Origin: Warburgia ugandensis
Lineage: Eukaryota > Streptophyta > Magnoliopsida > Canellales > Canellaceae
NCBI GenBank assembly: GCA_035236585.1
Contig: CP141132.1
Coordinates: forward strand, 81,954,880 to 82,018,879
Length of the DNA stretch: 64,000 bases
Direction of reading: 5' to 3'
The notes beneath the pieces are model-generated. The model did no database searches. It saw only the letters and a list, made by a program, of their open reading frames with translations, and had not been told where the DNA came from. Shown here in pieces: positions 25,811 through 37,018 of this stretch. Numbering within the stretch: position 1 is the stretch's first letter; each line of letters opens with the position of its first letter. Made by a program: the position numbers and the translations under genes.

Positions 25811-27575
25811 CTTTTTTATCCTGAAAAAAAAAACGAAGATTCATTAAAACGGGAATAAGCCAAAATACATTTATGTACTTTTTACATATTATGACTTTAT
25901 CAATTCCTCTAAAATCGTTCAATAGGGTAAGAAAGCTTTCAGAGGACATCCTATTTGCCAAAAGATTAGCCGCTTCATTTGTTTAATGTGTTTGAATTCA
26001 GCTTGAATTCCTTGAAGCCTTCTGTTGCATTCCTTCTGCACTCCTTGCAACATTTTCTGCAGCTTCTTGAATTTCTTTCCATTGCATTGATCACTACTTT
26101 TAAATCTCCACAGATCCACCATTTTTCAATACGCATGTCAGCAGCTAAACAGATACCTTTCCATAATGCCTGCCATTCTGCTTCATTGTTTGTCTTACTG
26201 TTAATAAGAACACTATAAGTAGACAGGCATCTTCCAATATGGTCCCAACGGTACCTACTGCCTCTGCCTGACCAGGATTGCCCAATGAAGATTCATGAAA
26301 ACATAGTTCGATCCATCCTCGATTAGGTGGAGACTGCCTGCTTTAAGCATATTTCTTTTGACTTGAATAATGTTTGATTGTCCCTGTTTGTGGCGCCTGT
26401 GTAACTTTGAGGTCATGGATTCGAGACATGGAAACACTTTTACAAAATGCAATGTAAAGTTGGATACTATATACCCTTTGTGGTCTGCCCCTTCCCTGAA
26501 CCTCGATTGCAGAAGGTTTGTGCGCCGGCTGCCTTTTTTTTGTTCCCATTTCATGAGAGTATTGTATTGATCAATAAAGAAGAGGTGCTATTCACACTTA
26601 AATTGGAATGCTCAATAGTCCTGGCCTTCCAACTAGTGAAAGCACCCCTCCTGTAAGCTGATCCACACTGTAAATTTTTGTTTTTTCATGCCAGATGGTA
26701 TAACAGATAAGTGCACAAGCAGTGGCTTTAAGGCAATTGTGTCTGAACGTCCTACTCCCTGAATCAAGACATTTCGATAAAACTTCTTGACTAAAGAAAC
26801 GCCAAATTCTTGTTCGACAAAATTCCAAAAGCGAACCACCTGACTACCCTTTAGAAACAGTGTATTGTAGTTTTCGGCTCTTGCATGCAGAGACACAATT
26901 TATTATTATCATTATTTGATCATCTGACAGCCATGAAAGTCTATGTAATTTGTTCAAAGCAAGCTGTCATAGAAGTATTTTAGCCCTAGGTTCAAATAAG
27001 CATTTCAAAAAAAAAAAAATTCGAAGAAAAAATTCATGTTATCAGAGGAGCAAAGAGAGCTATAAGATGATTTAATTGAGAATAGCCCACCACTCAAAAG
27101 GATCCATACCAGTTTATCCTGAATATGAGGGTAAATATTAATTTGTAATATCCATTGTTTGATCTCTTCAGGGTGAAATTGAATACAATCAAAATTCCAG
27201 GAACCACTATCATCGATAATATCTAAGACTTTATGATCATGTGAACAAAACTCCATTTGAAATGAGCACAAAATCAAAGAATGGGCCTTTGCCCGTCGAA
27301 TTCTCAAACCAGAGAGATATGTCTTTACCATTGACAATAATCTTCAAGATTCTGGTTTCAAAGACTTTTCTGCAGCTAAGTATTTCCTCCAAAGTGAAGA
27401 TGCACTAGAGAGCTTACTTAAAAAATCAGCTCTTTGCAAGTATTTACCTGTAATAAGCTTGGTCAAGAGAGAACCAGGCTTAGAAACAATGTTCCAAGCA
27501 AAGTTCATATTGTAAACTTTGTCAAATTTAACCATGTCCTGACTCCTAGACCTCCATGAAGCTTACCTTTACAAG
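25811..27575 (-). mobile_element. 5'-truncated L1-type LINE
   Basis: Read from 27575 down: the C-terminal part of the reverse transcriptase ('GGLGVR', then 'NFAWNIVSKPGSLLTKLITGK' around 27430-27500, in two frames), the pre-zinc-finger block with 'DKLVWILLSGGLFSIKSSY' near 27060-27110, a zf-RVT-like region with 'ICYTIWHEK' near 26690-26720, and an RNase H domain with 'TNNEAEWQALWKG' and 'ICGDLKVVINAM' near 26100-26200. The element ends in a short A-tail before the perfect 19-bp duplication. Endonuclease and catalytic RT are absent, as in an ordinary 5'-truncated insertion. Frameshifts and stops are several, so it is dead, yet the duplication is unmutated, indicating a moderately young or slowly evolving insertion. 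Confidence 0.92.
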
Positions 27576-27594
27576 TAAATTACATCAGATCTTT
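27576..27594. repeat. 19-bp target-site duplication, right copy (L1)
   Basis: Perfect copy of 25792-25810. Confidence 0.93.
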
Positions 27595-28251
27595 GCTCGT
27601 CTTGATGTTGCCTTTTTTGCACCACTCTTTTTTCCTTATGGCATTGAAATGTTAGATCATTTCGTAGAACCTACACATCCAGTTTACGAGATACCACTTG
27701 AAGTGGGGCCATAGCCCATCTTAATTAACATCTAATAGATTTGATAATTGTAGATGCATAAACTGCGTCTGCAGTGGGGCGTTCTTATGGAGTGCCACCT
27801 GAAAAGTTAACTCAAGTAGTTATTGAAAACCATTACAACTACTTTGTAAGAGCACCTTCCTATAAAAGCAGTTTAACAGCCTGTATTTTGGTCGTCGAAA
27901 CGGTCTGTTAGAATTTGATTACGATCATCCGCCAAAAGTACGTGCGCTAATTTGATGTTAGGACCACAACTTTTGGGCCATTAAAGTTCTATTGCATGTG
28001 CTACCGTTTGAATGACCTAAACAAATTAATCAAGAAAGGTTCACTACGTCATAATGTGTCTAACTCATCATAGTATATAATGTGTCCTATTGAAGCATGC
28101 CCTAAATTGTATTACTGGTTCTTAAGCTAAGTTCTTTAGAAGATATAACCAAGTTAGCGTTCTTTTTGGTTCAAAAATTTCTAGATTATGAAGAAACGGT
28201 TTAGAAAGGGGTTGGGGGCGGGCGCGCGAGGGAGAGAGAGTATTTTTCTGA
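27595..28251. other. Intergenic DNA, no gene seen
   Basis: No coding or element signature recognised. Confidence 0.5.
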
Positions 28252-28450
28252 ACTCACATCTAATAGGAATCTGCGGACTTTATTTTTGGGCCTCTTATGA
28301 TTGTAAATTGCATGGTGTTTTAATAGTCTAAAAAAACCTCTTTCGCCAAATAGTCCACTTTTGTTTTTGGTAAACAAATGATGTTCATACTATAATCGTA
28401 AGAGGCCCAGAAATAAAGGCCTTAGAGATTCTCATTGATTTGAGTTTTGA
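28252..28450. repeat. Foldback (inverted repeat), MITE-like
   Basis: Arms at about 28252-28310 and 28385-28445 are inverted copies (about three quarters identical) around a core 'gggcctctta.gatt.ta'. The spacer is about 75 bp. The right arm also belongs to the ~90-bp direct repeat flanking the RTE LINE. Possibly an older MITE. Confidence 0.65.
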
Positions 28451-28475
28451 TACACTTCCGTCTAATTGAGTTTGT
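28384..28475. repeat. ~90-bp direct repeat, left of the RTE LINE
   Basis: About 28384-28475 matches 31508-31600. Over the best 71 bp about 7-8 positions differ, and 'ttctcattgatttgagtttt' is identical. Confidence 0.85.
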
Positions 28476-31400
28476 GTGATTTTAGTTTTATATGGTAAAA
28501 TCCATGCATTAATCAATTTATGACATTCCCTTAGGCTAAGGCATTCCCCATAAGCGACGCACTGCATTGGATCTCGAATACGATGGAAAATGGATAAGGG
28601 TTTCTAGGGCATTCATTCAAAAGCAATGCGTTGTTTCAGATCCCCATTGTAGTAGAAAACAAGCAAGGGCTGCTAGAGTGTTCCCTTCGAAGTGATGTGC
28701 TGTATTAGAACCCATGTGCAATGAAAAATATGCATGTGTTCATGGGCCATTCAAGAAGTGTATGAGTAAATAGGCTAAGTCAAGAGAATAAGATTCATAC
28801 CGCTATATGAAATATAGGCATATTGACATGTAAAAGTCTAGAATTAGTGGATACAATGAAGCATAGGAGGGTCAACATCGCTTATATCCAAAAAACCAAA
28901 AGAAAGGGGGCTAAAACTAGAAAAATCGATAGATATAAGCTCTAGTATGTAGGAAAGGACAATAATAGAAATAACATAAGGATAGTGTTAGATAAAGATT
29001 TAAAGGGATAAAGTTGTAGACGTTAAAAGAACCATTTATAGAATTATACTAATAAAACTTGTTCTAGAAAAGAATATGATAAATGTCATTAGTGCATACA
29101 CGCCACATGGTAGGGTGAGAAGATAGATTCAAGACACAATTCTAGGAAAATATGGAGGGAGTAATGCAAGACATTCCTAATACAGAGGGGATATTTGTAG
29201 AAACATATTTTAATGATCATGTAGGAAAAGGAAAAAAAAGATATGCTAGGGTACATGGGGGTATAGTATTGGAGAAAGAAATGAGATGGGAGAAACTATA
29301 CTCGATTTTACCTTAGCATATAACCTAGCTATGAGAAACACATACTTTAAGAAGAGAGATAAACACTTACTAACCTTTAAAAGTAGACCATATAAAAGCC
29401 AAATATATTTTTTCCTAGTTAGGAATGTCGAAAGATCAATGTGTAAGCATTGTAAGGTGATATACAGTGAGAGTCTAACTCACAACATAGATTAATAGTT
29501 ATGGATCTCTACATTAAAGTATGGAAGAAAGAAAATGAACTTAATAAGTGTACAAAAACTAAGTGGTAGAACTTAAAAGGAAAGAAGATAGAATCATTTA
29601 CAAACAAGTCAATAGTAGAAGGAAATCGTAACAATGAAATAGAAGTGGACTAATATAGTCATGTCCATTTACAAAGTGGCAAAAGATGACATAGGAGTAT
29701 CTAAAGGTAAAAGACAACCAAAAAAGGAAAGTTGGTGGTGGACTGAAAAAAGTGCAAAAAGTTATTAAAGAGAAATGTATGTGTTTTAAAGCATGACAAA
29801 GGACTAAAAATAATAAAAACTTTGAGCAATATAAGGATATTAAAAAGCTTGCTAAGATAATAGTAAGGCTAAACTTAAGGCATTTGATGATCCCTATTAA
29901 TATATTAGAATCAAGAGAAGGTGACAAAGATATATTTAAACTTGCAAAACGAAGAGAAAGGAAGAGTAAGGAGTTAAATCACATTAAGTGTATTAGAAAT
30001 GATGACTAAAGGGCACTAATAAAAAATAACAAGATCAAACAAAGATGAGAAAGTTATTGTCAAAAATTGCTAAATGACAATTACCTTAAAAATACACATA
30101 TTGAAAGTATCACAAACCCAAATAACGTTGGACATTATAGATATCACTGTAGGATGAGAATACCTTAAGTGAAAGAGGCCTTGAAAAAGACAAAATCAGG
30201 AAAGGCTCTAGGGACTGATGGTATACCCATATAGTTTTGAAGGTACATGGGAGTTACTATAGTAGTTTGGTTGACAAAATTGTATAATAAGATTATAAAT
30301 TTGAAGAAAATGCTGGATAAATGGAGAAAGAGTTCTATTTTATCAATTTACAAGAATAAAGGAGACATGCAGAGTTGCACTAATTATTATGAGACAACTT
30401 ATCTGTCATACAACTTTTTAAAAGAGTGATGGGGAAGAGGCTACTACATGAGACAAGTGTATCGAAGAACTAGTTTGGTTTTATGCTTGGGAGGTCTACC
30501 ATGGAAGCTATTTTTCTGCTTAGATAATTGATATAGAAATATAGGGAGATGAGGAAGGACCTCCATATGGTCTTTATTAACTTAGAAAAAGCTTATGACA
30601 AGGTTTCCAATAAGTTAATATGGTGGGTGTTAGGTGAGAAAGGGATTTCATGGGAGTATATAGACATAATTAAGAATATGTATGAAGCAGCGGAACAATG
30701 TTAGGACCACTAGCAAAGAGACTAATGATTTTCCTAGCACTATAAGATTGCACTAAGGATAGGCATTGAGCTTGTATCTTTTCATGTTGATTATGGATAA
30801 GTTAACAAAATATTTGCACAAGGAGATTCCATGGTAAATGTTATTTGTAGATGATATAGTATTGATTGATGAGACTAGGGAGGACATAAAAACAAATATA
30901 TAGTTATGGAAAGATGCATTATTAGAATATAATTAATTTAAAATTAGTTGAACTAAGATAAAGTATATGGAATGTAATTTTAGAAAAAAGAGAAGCGGGA
31001 GTAGAGCACCAACAAAGATTGATAACCAAGAAGTCCCCCTAAAAGCACACTTTCGATACTTGGGATCAATAATTCATGAAAGTGGAGAGAATAAGAGGGA
31101 GGTTACCAAGAGAATCCAAATGGGTTAGAACAAAATGGAGACATGCCTCTGAAATTTTATGTGATCAGAGAGTGCTACTCAAATTGAAAGGATAGAATTA
31201 GAAATGAAAACATTACAAGAAACTTAGGAGTAGCACCAATAGGTAACAACATGAGAAAGATTAAACTTAAATGACTTGGGCATTTCCAACATAGACCAAA
31301 AAGGGCACTAGTTAAACATATACCCTCGCAAGTTGAAGGTTTTAAAAGGACAAGGGGAAGGCCTAAAAGAACGTGGATAAAAAGGGTGAGAAAAAATTTA

Positions 31401-31505
31401 AAAACTTTGAGACTAAATGGAGCTATGACACTTAATAGAGGGGAATGGAGGAGCAAGATTCATGTGACCGACCCCTAATCCAGATAAGGTCTTGATGATG
31501 ATGAT
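28476..31505 (+). mobile_element. RTE-clade LINE, near full length, decayed
   Basis: The endonuclease domain starts near 28810 ('TWNIGTLTGKSMELVDTMKR', 'CIQETKWKGAKT'), continues with 'VISAYTPHG' (29085-29110) and 'AMRNTYFKKRDKHLLTF' (29325-29380). Reverse transcriptase follows: 'KAPGPDG'-like text near 30200, 'WRKSSILSIYKNKGDMQSCTNY' (30320-30390), 'VFINLEKAYDKV' near 30570-30610, the catalytic-motif variant FVDDI near 30845, and 'HFRYLGSIIHESGE' near 31050. The end is 'GEWRSKIHVTDP' and the (TGA)n tail typical of plant RTE. Many stops and frameshifts, and a missing piece between about 31140 and 31190, make it inactive. Related animal copies are often annotated as craniofacial development protein 2-like. 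Confidence 0.92.
28547..28752 (+). repeat. Three ~68-bp tandem repeats in the RTE 5' leader
   Basis: Units 28547-28614, 28615-28683 and 28684-28752 each contain 'aag.gatg.gctgt.tt.gat..c', an A-rich centre and a 'gg.cattc' or 'gtgttc' end. They lie immediately before the endonuclease coding region and probably formed the internal promoter or leader of the element (inference). Confidence 0.75.
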
Positions 31506-31507
31506 GA

Positions 31508-31600
31508 ACCATTCATATTATAATCACAAGAAGCCCAAATATAAAGGCCTTAGAAATTCTCATTGATTTGAGTTTTGATACAACACCATGTAATTGAGGT
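31508..31600. repeat. ~90-bp direct repeat, right of the RTE LINE
   Basis: Partner of 28384-28475, beginning two bases after the (TGA)n tail of the LINE. Confidence 0.85.
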
Positions 31601-32053
31601 TGAATCATATCAATTTGTTTGATCCATTGTAAAAATTGACAGGAAGTTTAATATGCAGCATTACACGTGTATGATTCTAAAGAGAAAGAATCACCTTTGT
31701 CTCCTATGAGTTTATATTCTTGGCTAAAGGAAGTTCTCAGATCAGTTTGTTTTTGAAAAGGAAGAATTACTTATACTTTAGTGGGCTTCTTAGCATGCAA
31801 AAATAGACCTCTCTCAGGCATTGAGAGCCTGAAATACCCATGAAGCTACCTTGATCCCATTTTGGGTAACTGTGTGTGTATGTTCCTTTTCTTTTTCTTT
31901 TTTTCCTTTTTCTTTTTTTTTTTAAAGAAAAAGACACTTTATTGATAGAGAGAAAATCATGCACATGCATTAATTTCATCTTAAGGAGCTAAATTTTGTA
32001 GTCTTTTGCTAGTCAAGAAAATATAAGGCTTTAAAGGAAGGATAATAGTACTC
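31601..32053. other. Intergenic DNA with T/C-rich simple repeat
   Basis: A (TTTTC)-like pyrimidine run at about 31884-31923 produces a Lys/Arg-rich minus frame that is an artefact. Confidence 0.55.
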
Positions 32054-32230
32054 TTTTTTTTTTTTTTTAATTACATGCCTAGAATTGCAAAGTAAATCTT
32101 TGGCTCACATGCACTCCTATATCTAATTTCTGGCCAAAGAGAAATGTGGAGATTAGAACTTGCAATCAACTATAGTTTAGGGAAGATATTGAGTTGTCCA
32201 TGGCCAACTATGAAAGACATTTGTTAGCAT
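32054..32230 (-). mobile_element. tRNA-related SINE-like element
   Basis: The minus strand begins 'acaaatgtcttt.atagttgg' (A-box-like), has 'tgcaagttctaatctcc' (B-box-like), then 'tttggccagaaattag' and a terminal A-run (the T-run at 32054-32069). The same body occurs at 39468-39592 and 39779-39903. Confidence 0.55.
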
Positions 32231-32467
32231 ACTTAGGTTTGAGACATGGGCTTCATTACAGAATGATATAATAGGGTGCCACCATATGGTGGTAAGTTAT
32301 GGTACAGTGGTCCACTTTTAGATGATGGCACTAACTTTTGTTGACCCAATTGTTATAATCTTAAGTGGGGATAACTTGTGGTAAAATTAAGTTTTTAACA
32401 TCAACCCTTTCATCTAATATGCCAGATTATAGATATCCATTGGTCCAACTATTAATGATAGTAATAG

Positions 32468-32575
32468 ATTTTTTTTTTTTTTTTTTAGAGTTAGAAACAT
32501 ATACCCTCGCACAGTCTCAAACCCTCAGCACCGAGACGAGAGACTCATTGCATTACTGACTATAAGGCTTTAAAC
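32468..32575 (-). mobile_element. Possible short SINE-like element
   Basis: A T18 run (A-tail on minus) is followed by 'ctaactct', and the minus strand contains 'gagggtttgagactgtgcg', a B-box-like motif. No duplication was identified, so the call is weak. Confidence 0.35.
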
Positions 32576-33072
32576 TATGATCTTAAGGGGTTATTGACAT
32601 TCATGACTGATTTTCTTATTCACTTAATTAAACCATGAAAACCATGCCTAGATTTGTGTTACCTAATTAGGTGAATAAGGGAAGGAACTTTGGCATTTTT
32701 ATTTTTATTTTGGCCTAGATGAACTGGATTATTTGCTTATCAATACCATTATCATGGATTCCTATCTAGGCCCATGAGTAAGTCCCTTACAATTGGACAG
32801 TTCAAGGGCTTGGCTTGTTAATGACAGAATCCAAACCCAATTAGTTACAAGGTGTTTTAGCTTTCTAAAATTAGAAGGTCTACAAATAGTTGGCTTCTTG
32901 CAAACTTTAGCAATGTTCATCCAAAGAGCTTTGTACCTTCTTGTCCTTCAACTCCACATAGGTTGATTGCTTGTTTCCAATTGACAACTAAACAAGGAAC
33001 CCATTGCATCAATAGAAGTCATAACATTAGAAGAAAATGAGAGCTTATAATAGATCTCTGATGGGGTTTGGC
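32576..33072. other. Intergenic DNA, no gene seen
   Basis: AT-rich text with no recognised motif. Confidence 0.5.
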
Positions 33073-33977
33073 TAGGGATGGCAATGAGTGGGGTTGGGCA
33101 GATTTTTGCCCAATCCTAACCCTAACCTTAACTCTAGGACTCTCTCCTAACCCTAATATGTCCCAACCTTATAAGGATAAAAAATCTTTTGCCCCGACCC
33201 ACTCGTACCGGTCAGATCCCCTAACTAATATGAGCTTGCTTATAACATTCAAAGGGATTTTATGGAGTTTTTTCCTTGAGTATTGTAAGTGTGCATACTC
33301 TAGAGGAGAGGAAGATCTACATGCTACTTTTTCTTTGCATAGTAATACTTTTTTTTTATAGATCTAAGTTATTCATCATGTTCAAAAACCAAAAATATGT
33401 GATCTATGAGAAACAAATAAATTTGAATAATCCTCACCTCTAATTTTAGATCTTTTAAAAAATAACAAAAATAGATGTCATAAATTTTCCTCAATAAACA
33501 TAGGTTAAAGACATCCATTGGGCAAGAATTTTGATCTCTGGCTTGTGTATGCCATTCCTAACATGATAGATGGCTTAGATCTACAAAATTATTTTTACCA
33601 TGAATGGAAAAAGAGGCAAGTATGCCTCTCTCCTCTTAGGCATGTATTCAAATTGGCACTTTTTCCTTTTCTTTCCATTAGTTTTGTTGCTTATGTAACT
33701 TGTGTTACCTATGTATGAGTATCATTACCATAACATCCTCATATTTATATTTTGAAAAGATTTCATTTGAGATCATTTTTATTTGAAATAAAGTATATAA
33801 GCTGCTTTAGTATCATGTTTTTTCACCAATGACCCTAACGTGGCCCCAACCCTTTTCAGATGAAACATTTTTTTACCCTAATAATGCTTGGATTATAAAT
33901 TTTTTGAGCCTTAATCTTGACCTTATGATCATTTAGGTCAGGTCCCCTTAAATGACCCAACCCCATTTCCTTCCCTA
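33073..33977. mobile_element. hAT-like non-autonomous DNA transposon (MITE), tentative
   Basis: The left end TAGGGATGGCAATGAGTGGG and the reverse complement of the right end (TAGGGAAGGAAATGGGG) form a terminal inverted repeat of about 25 bp with a few mismatches. TAGGGRTGGCAA-type termini are common in plant hAT-Ac MITEs. About 905 bp and no transposase. The flanking octamers GGTTTGGC and GGTTCAAG match at only 4 of 8 positions, so the duplication is not convincing. Confidence 0.5.
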
Positions 33978-36900
33978 GGTTCAAGCCAAGTCTTGACCTA
34001 ATTGAAACCCAAACCAAACACAAGTTGAGGCTTGAGACTTTTATAAACATCATTAATGAGTTTCTACCACATTTCATTGGTGAAAAAACAATATAGCAGT
34101 TATAAAGCCTTAAAGGAGACTCGGTCTCCACACTATTTATCATAATACATCATTAACACTTGCTTGCTAACTAGGAGTTCAAGTGAGTCTCATACATGCC
34201 CTATTAAAATAAAACATATAGGATGCATAAGGCTAATTGTCAAAAAATAAGATCTAACTCATACTCGGCATTAGTACATATATACAATACAAAATTTTAC
34301 ATCTTCAATTAGGCTTTCCTCATTTCATTCAACAACTTTCCTCTTCTCAGCTTGACTGGTACCTACAAAATAATAAGGTGAGCTGTGAAGCCCAATAAGA
34401 AAAAAGAACTAAACCCATACATATCCTATTATTCTTGTTGAGCTACGCTCAAAAGCACATTCAACCCCAACCATAGAGCATTCATTTCCATTTTAACTTA
34501 TCATCTACAAAGTAGCTAGCATGAATTATCAAGTAAGACATATGGGTATTAGCACAGAATTGCAGTTTATTCCAAATTCAGATATGATGCAATGGCCATA
34601 ACATGCAAACAAGCACATCCAATAGCAATTCCCTATTCATGTTCAACCATAGGACATTCTCTTCTGTTTCAATAGATGAGTAACTAAGTTATGAACTTAA
34701 TTCTAAATTTAAAATGCAAACAATAAGCAGAACTTTCAACAAAGCTGCATACTCATTTAATGGTTTCCTCAACAGTATTAAACAGGCATGACATTACCAC
34801 CATGATCCAGTAGTCATCTCCCTCAAGGTTTCCCATCTTGGGCAGCCCACTATGAGTATCATAAACAAGGCAGCCAAATCCTCAGGGTTTACCATCTTGA
34901 GCGTCACCAAAGTTAAGTTTCCCCAGGATTTACCATCTTAGGCGACTCCACCTTAGTCAAAATCAACCAGGCAGCCCTTTCCCTTAGGGTTTACCATCTT
35001 GGGTAACTCAAATCTGCCAACTCATCCCTCACGGTTTCCTATATTGGACAGCTCAATCGTGATTCCAAAAGACCAGGTAGCCCTTTACCTCAAGGTTTAC
35101 CATCTTGGGGGGCTCAATGCCTGACAGCTCATCCCTCAGGGTTTACCATCTTGGGCGGCTCCACCATGATTCCAAAGAACCAGGCGACCCTTTCCCTCAA
35201 GGTTTACCATCTTGAGAGGCTCAATAATCGACAGTCTGTTCCTCAGTGTTTACCATCTTGGGTGGCTTCACCTTAGTTGCAATCAACTAGGTAGCCATTT
35301 TCCTCAGGGTTTACCATTTTGGAAGGTGTCATCATAGCTTACCAAGCAACCCTCAGTGCTTACTATCTTGGGTTTGACCATTGCATAACAGTTTGCATCA
35401 TCATAGTAGTTAAGCATAGTAAATTAGACTATTACATGACAATTTCAATAAGTAATTACAATTCCTATCATCCATTCAACTAAGGTGATAAGATATTCAT
35501 TCTACACATTTATAATGTTAATTTCAATGAAACAGATCAACAAGAATTTAAGGAATAGAAGGTTTAGGATCCTTACCTGCTCTCAAGGTACAACTCAAAA
35601 TTCAACTACCAATGTCGTTCACACTGCGCTCAAACCTCTACAACGAATACAAGTTCTAAGTAAATTTTAGAATTCCATGCAATTTTCTATAATCACTTCT
35701 AGCTCTTTATTCACAATGTTCTTGATCTAACCTCATATATCTAGATCAAGGATTTGTACACCAATTGGTCGCTATTTAATTAGATCAGAACCATTGGTCT
35801 TACTTCGCTGGTCTACATTGAGCGTGTACCTCTAGAAGTTTCAATTACCAATATTTTAGGAAAGTTATTTCCATAATTCCATGCTTTTAACTATAATTCA
35901 TGGTCTGATCTCCTTTCCTGGCCTTCGATCTTTGTTAATCGAGTATTGGACGGTCAAATAAGATCTCCCATCAATTTGTCCATAATTTGTTAGCCATTTT
36001 TGTGATAATTCATGACTAATGGGTAATTGGAGTTATATTTTACCTAGATCTACCTTCTGATCATATTTTTAACGGTCGAATGCTAAGATCTCAACTTTTT
36101 CCTACGCACTTACAAGTTTTCGATCACAATTTCATGGACCAATCGATTCCTGATCGACGATCCATCTTCACGGATGAAGAGATCATGTGTGATTTGTCCA
36201 CATCTGAAAATTTTTCATTTTGCATATTTTTTAGGGGTTGCTGGAAAATGTCGCTATCGCCGGAGAAGGTTACCAGATTCTGGTCGTCGCTAGCGACATA
36301 GGCAACCTTGTTTTTGAGCAATTTTTCACGGGGATATTCAAAATTTGTTGAAATTTTGTTTTCTAGTGTTTTTCCCTTTCGATTTCTACTAAAACTATCT
36401 TCTTCTTCTTTTTGCTGAATTTTTCAGTAGTTTTTTAACTTACCCTAGTTGCTGTTTTTTGCAAATTGTGATGCCGATTCTTGATGGATCTTCATGAAAC
36501 CAAAGGGGTTTCACTCAGAAACACCTAATTAACAATATGAACTGTTTGGATTTTCGATCCAATATTGTTCCTCTCACTGTATTCCTTGAATCCAACGAGT
36601 TTCTTACCGTCCTAGTTCGTTGGAAAAACAGGTATATGCATGGAAGAGAAACTGAGAAATGAAGAGGGAAAGGAAAAGGGAGAGTTGGAGGCTTACCTAG
36701 GTCGAGCTTGCAGCTAGTGCAACTCGAAGATGGTAATTTGCCTCACTTCTTGTCGCCAATGAAGCTTGGGTTGGTTGTATCTTGCCGGAGAGAATGGAGG
36801 TAGAGAAAACAAGGGATAGGGAGAGGTGTAAGGGTGAGGAACCTTAAGCAAGGGTTCATGCATGGATCGGCAGGGCATGATCATCCGATCCAAGTGAAAC

Positions 36901-37018
36901 AAATGATAGTAAGACCAACTCGTGGGCATCTGCTACATTAACAGATTTGATCATATCGTTGTAGTACATGTAGCCACTAAGAAGTACCTGGTAGGAGAGA
37001 GTCACGGCCACGGTTACA
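33978..37018 (+). mobile_element. Long LTR-like non-coding block, probably Gypsy-type (fossil)
   Basis: Shares organisation with the LTR-like insertion at 52193-55346: an 'aataata..gtgag...cccaata' block (34370 here, 52570 there), a minisatellite or low-complexity part, and a purine-rich 'aagaggga.....gga' stretch followed by 'acct.ggt' (36650-36705 here, 54565-54610 there). The right end CACGGTTACA resembles plant LTR ends and is followed by an A-run. The left boundary is not determined; 33978 is only the end of the neighbouring element. No protein coding visible. Partial or solo LTR, age unknown. Confidence 0.45.
34818..35390 (+). repeat. Two-monomer minisatellite (~46 + ~61 bp)
   Basis: About eleven monomers begin 'cctcagggtttaccatcttg' with variation. 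Their lengths alternate, roughly 61 bp (with 'ccaggcagccctt') and 46 bp (with 'ctgacagctcat'), giving a ~107-bp higher-order unit. It sits inside the long LTR-like block. Confidence 0.88.

Noticed and set aside
33100-33150. 'ccctaaccctaacc' words suggesting an interstitial telomere
   Set aside because: Only two or three degenerate repeats, better explained as the arm of an inverted-repeat transposon end.
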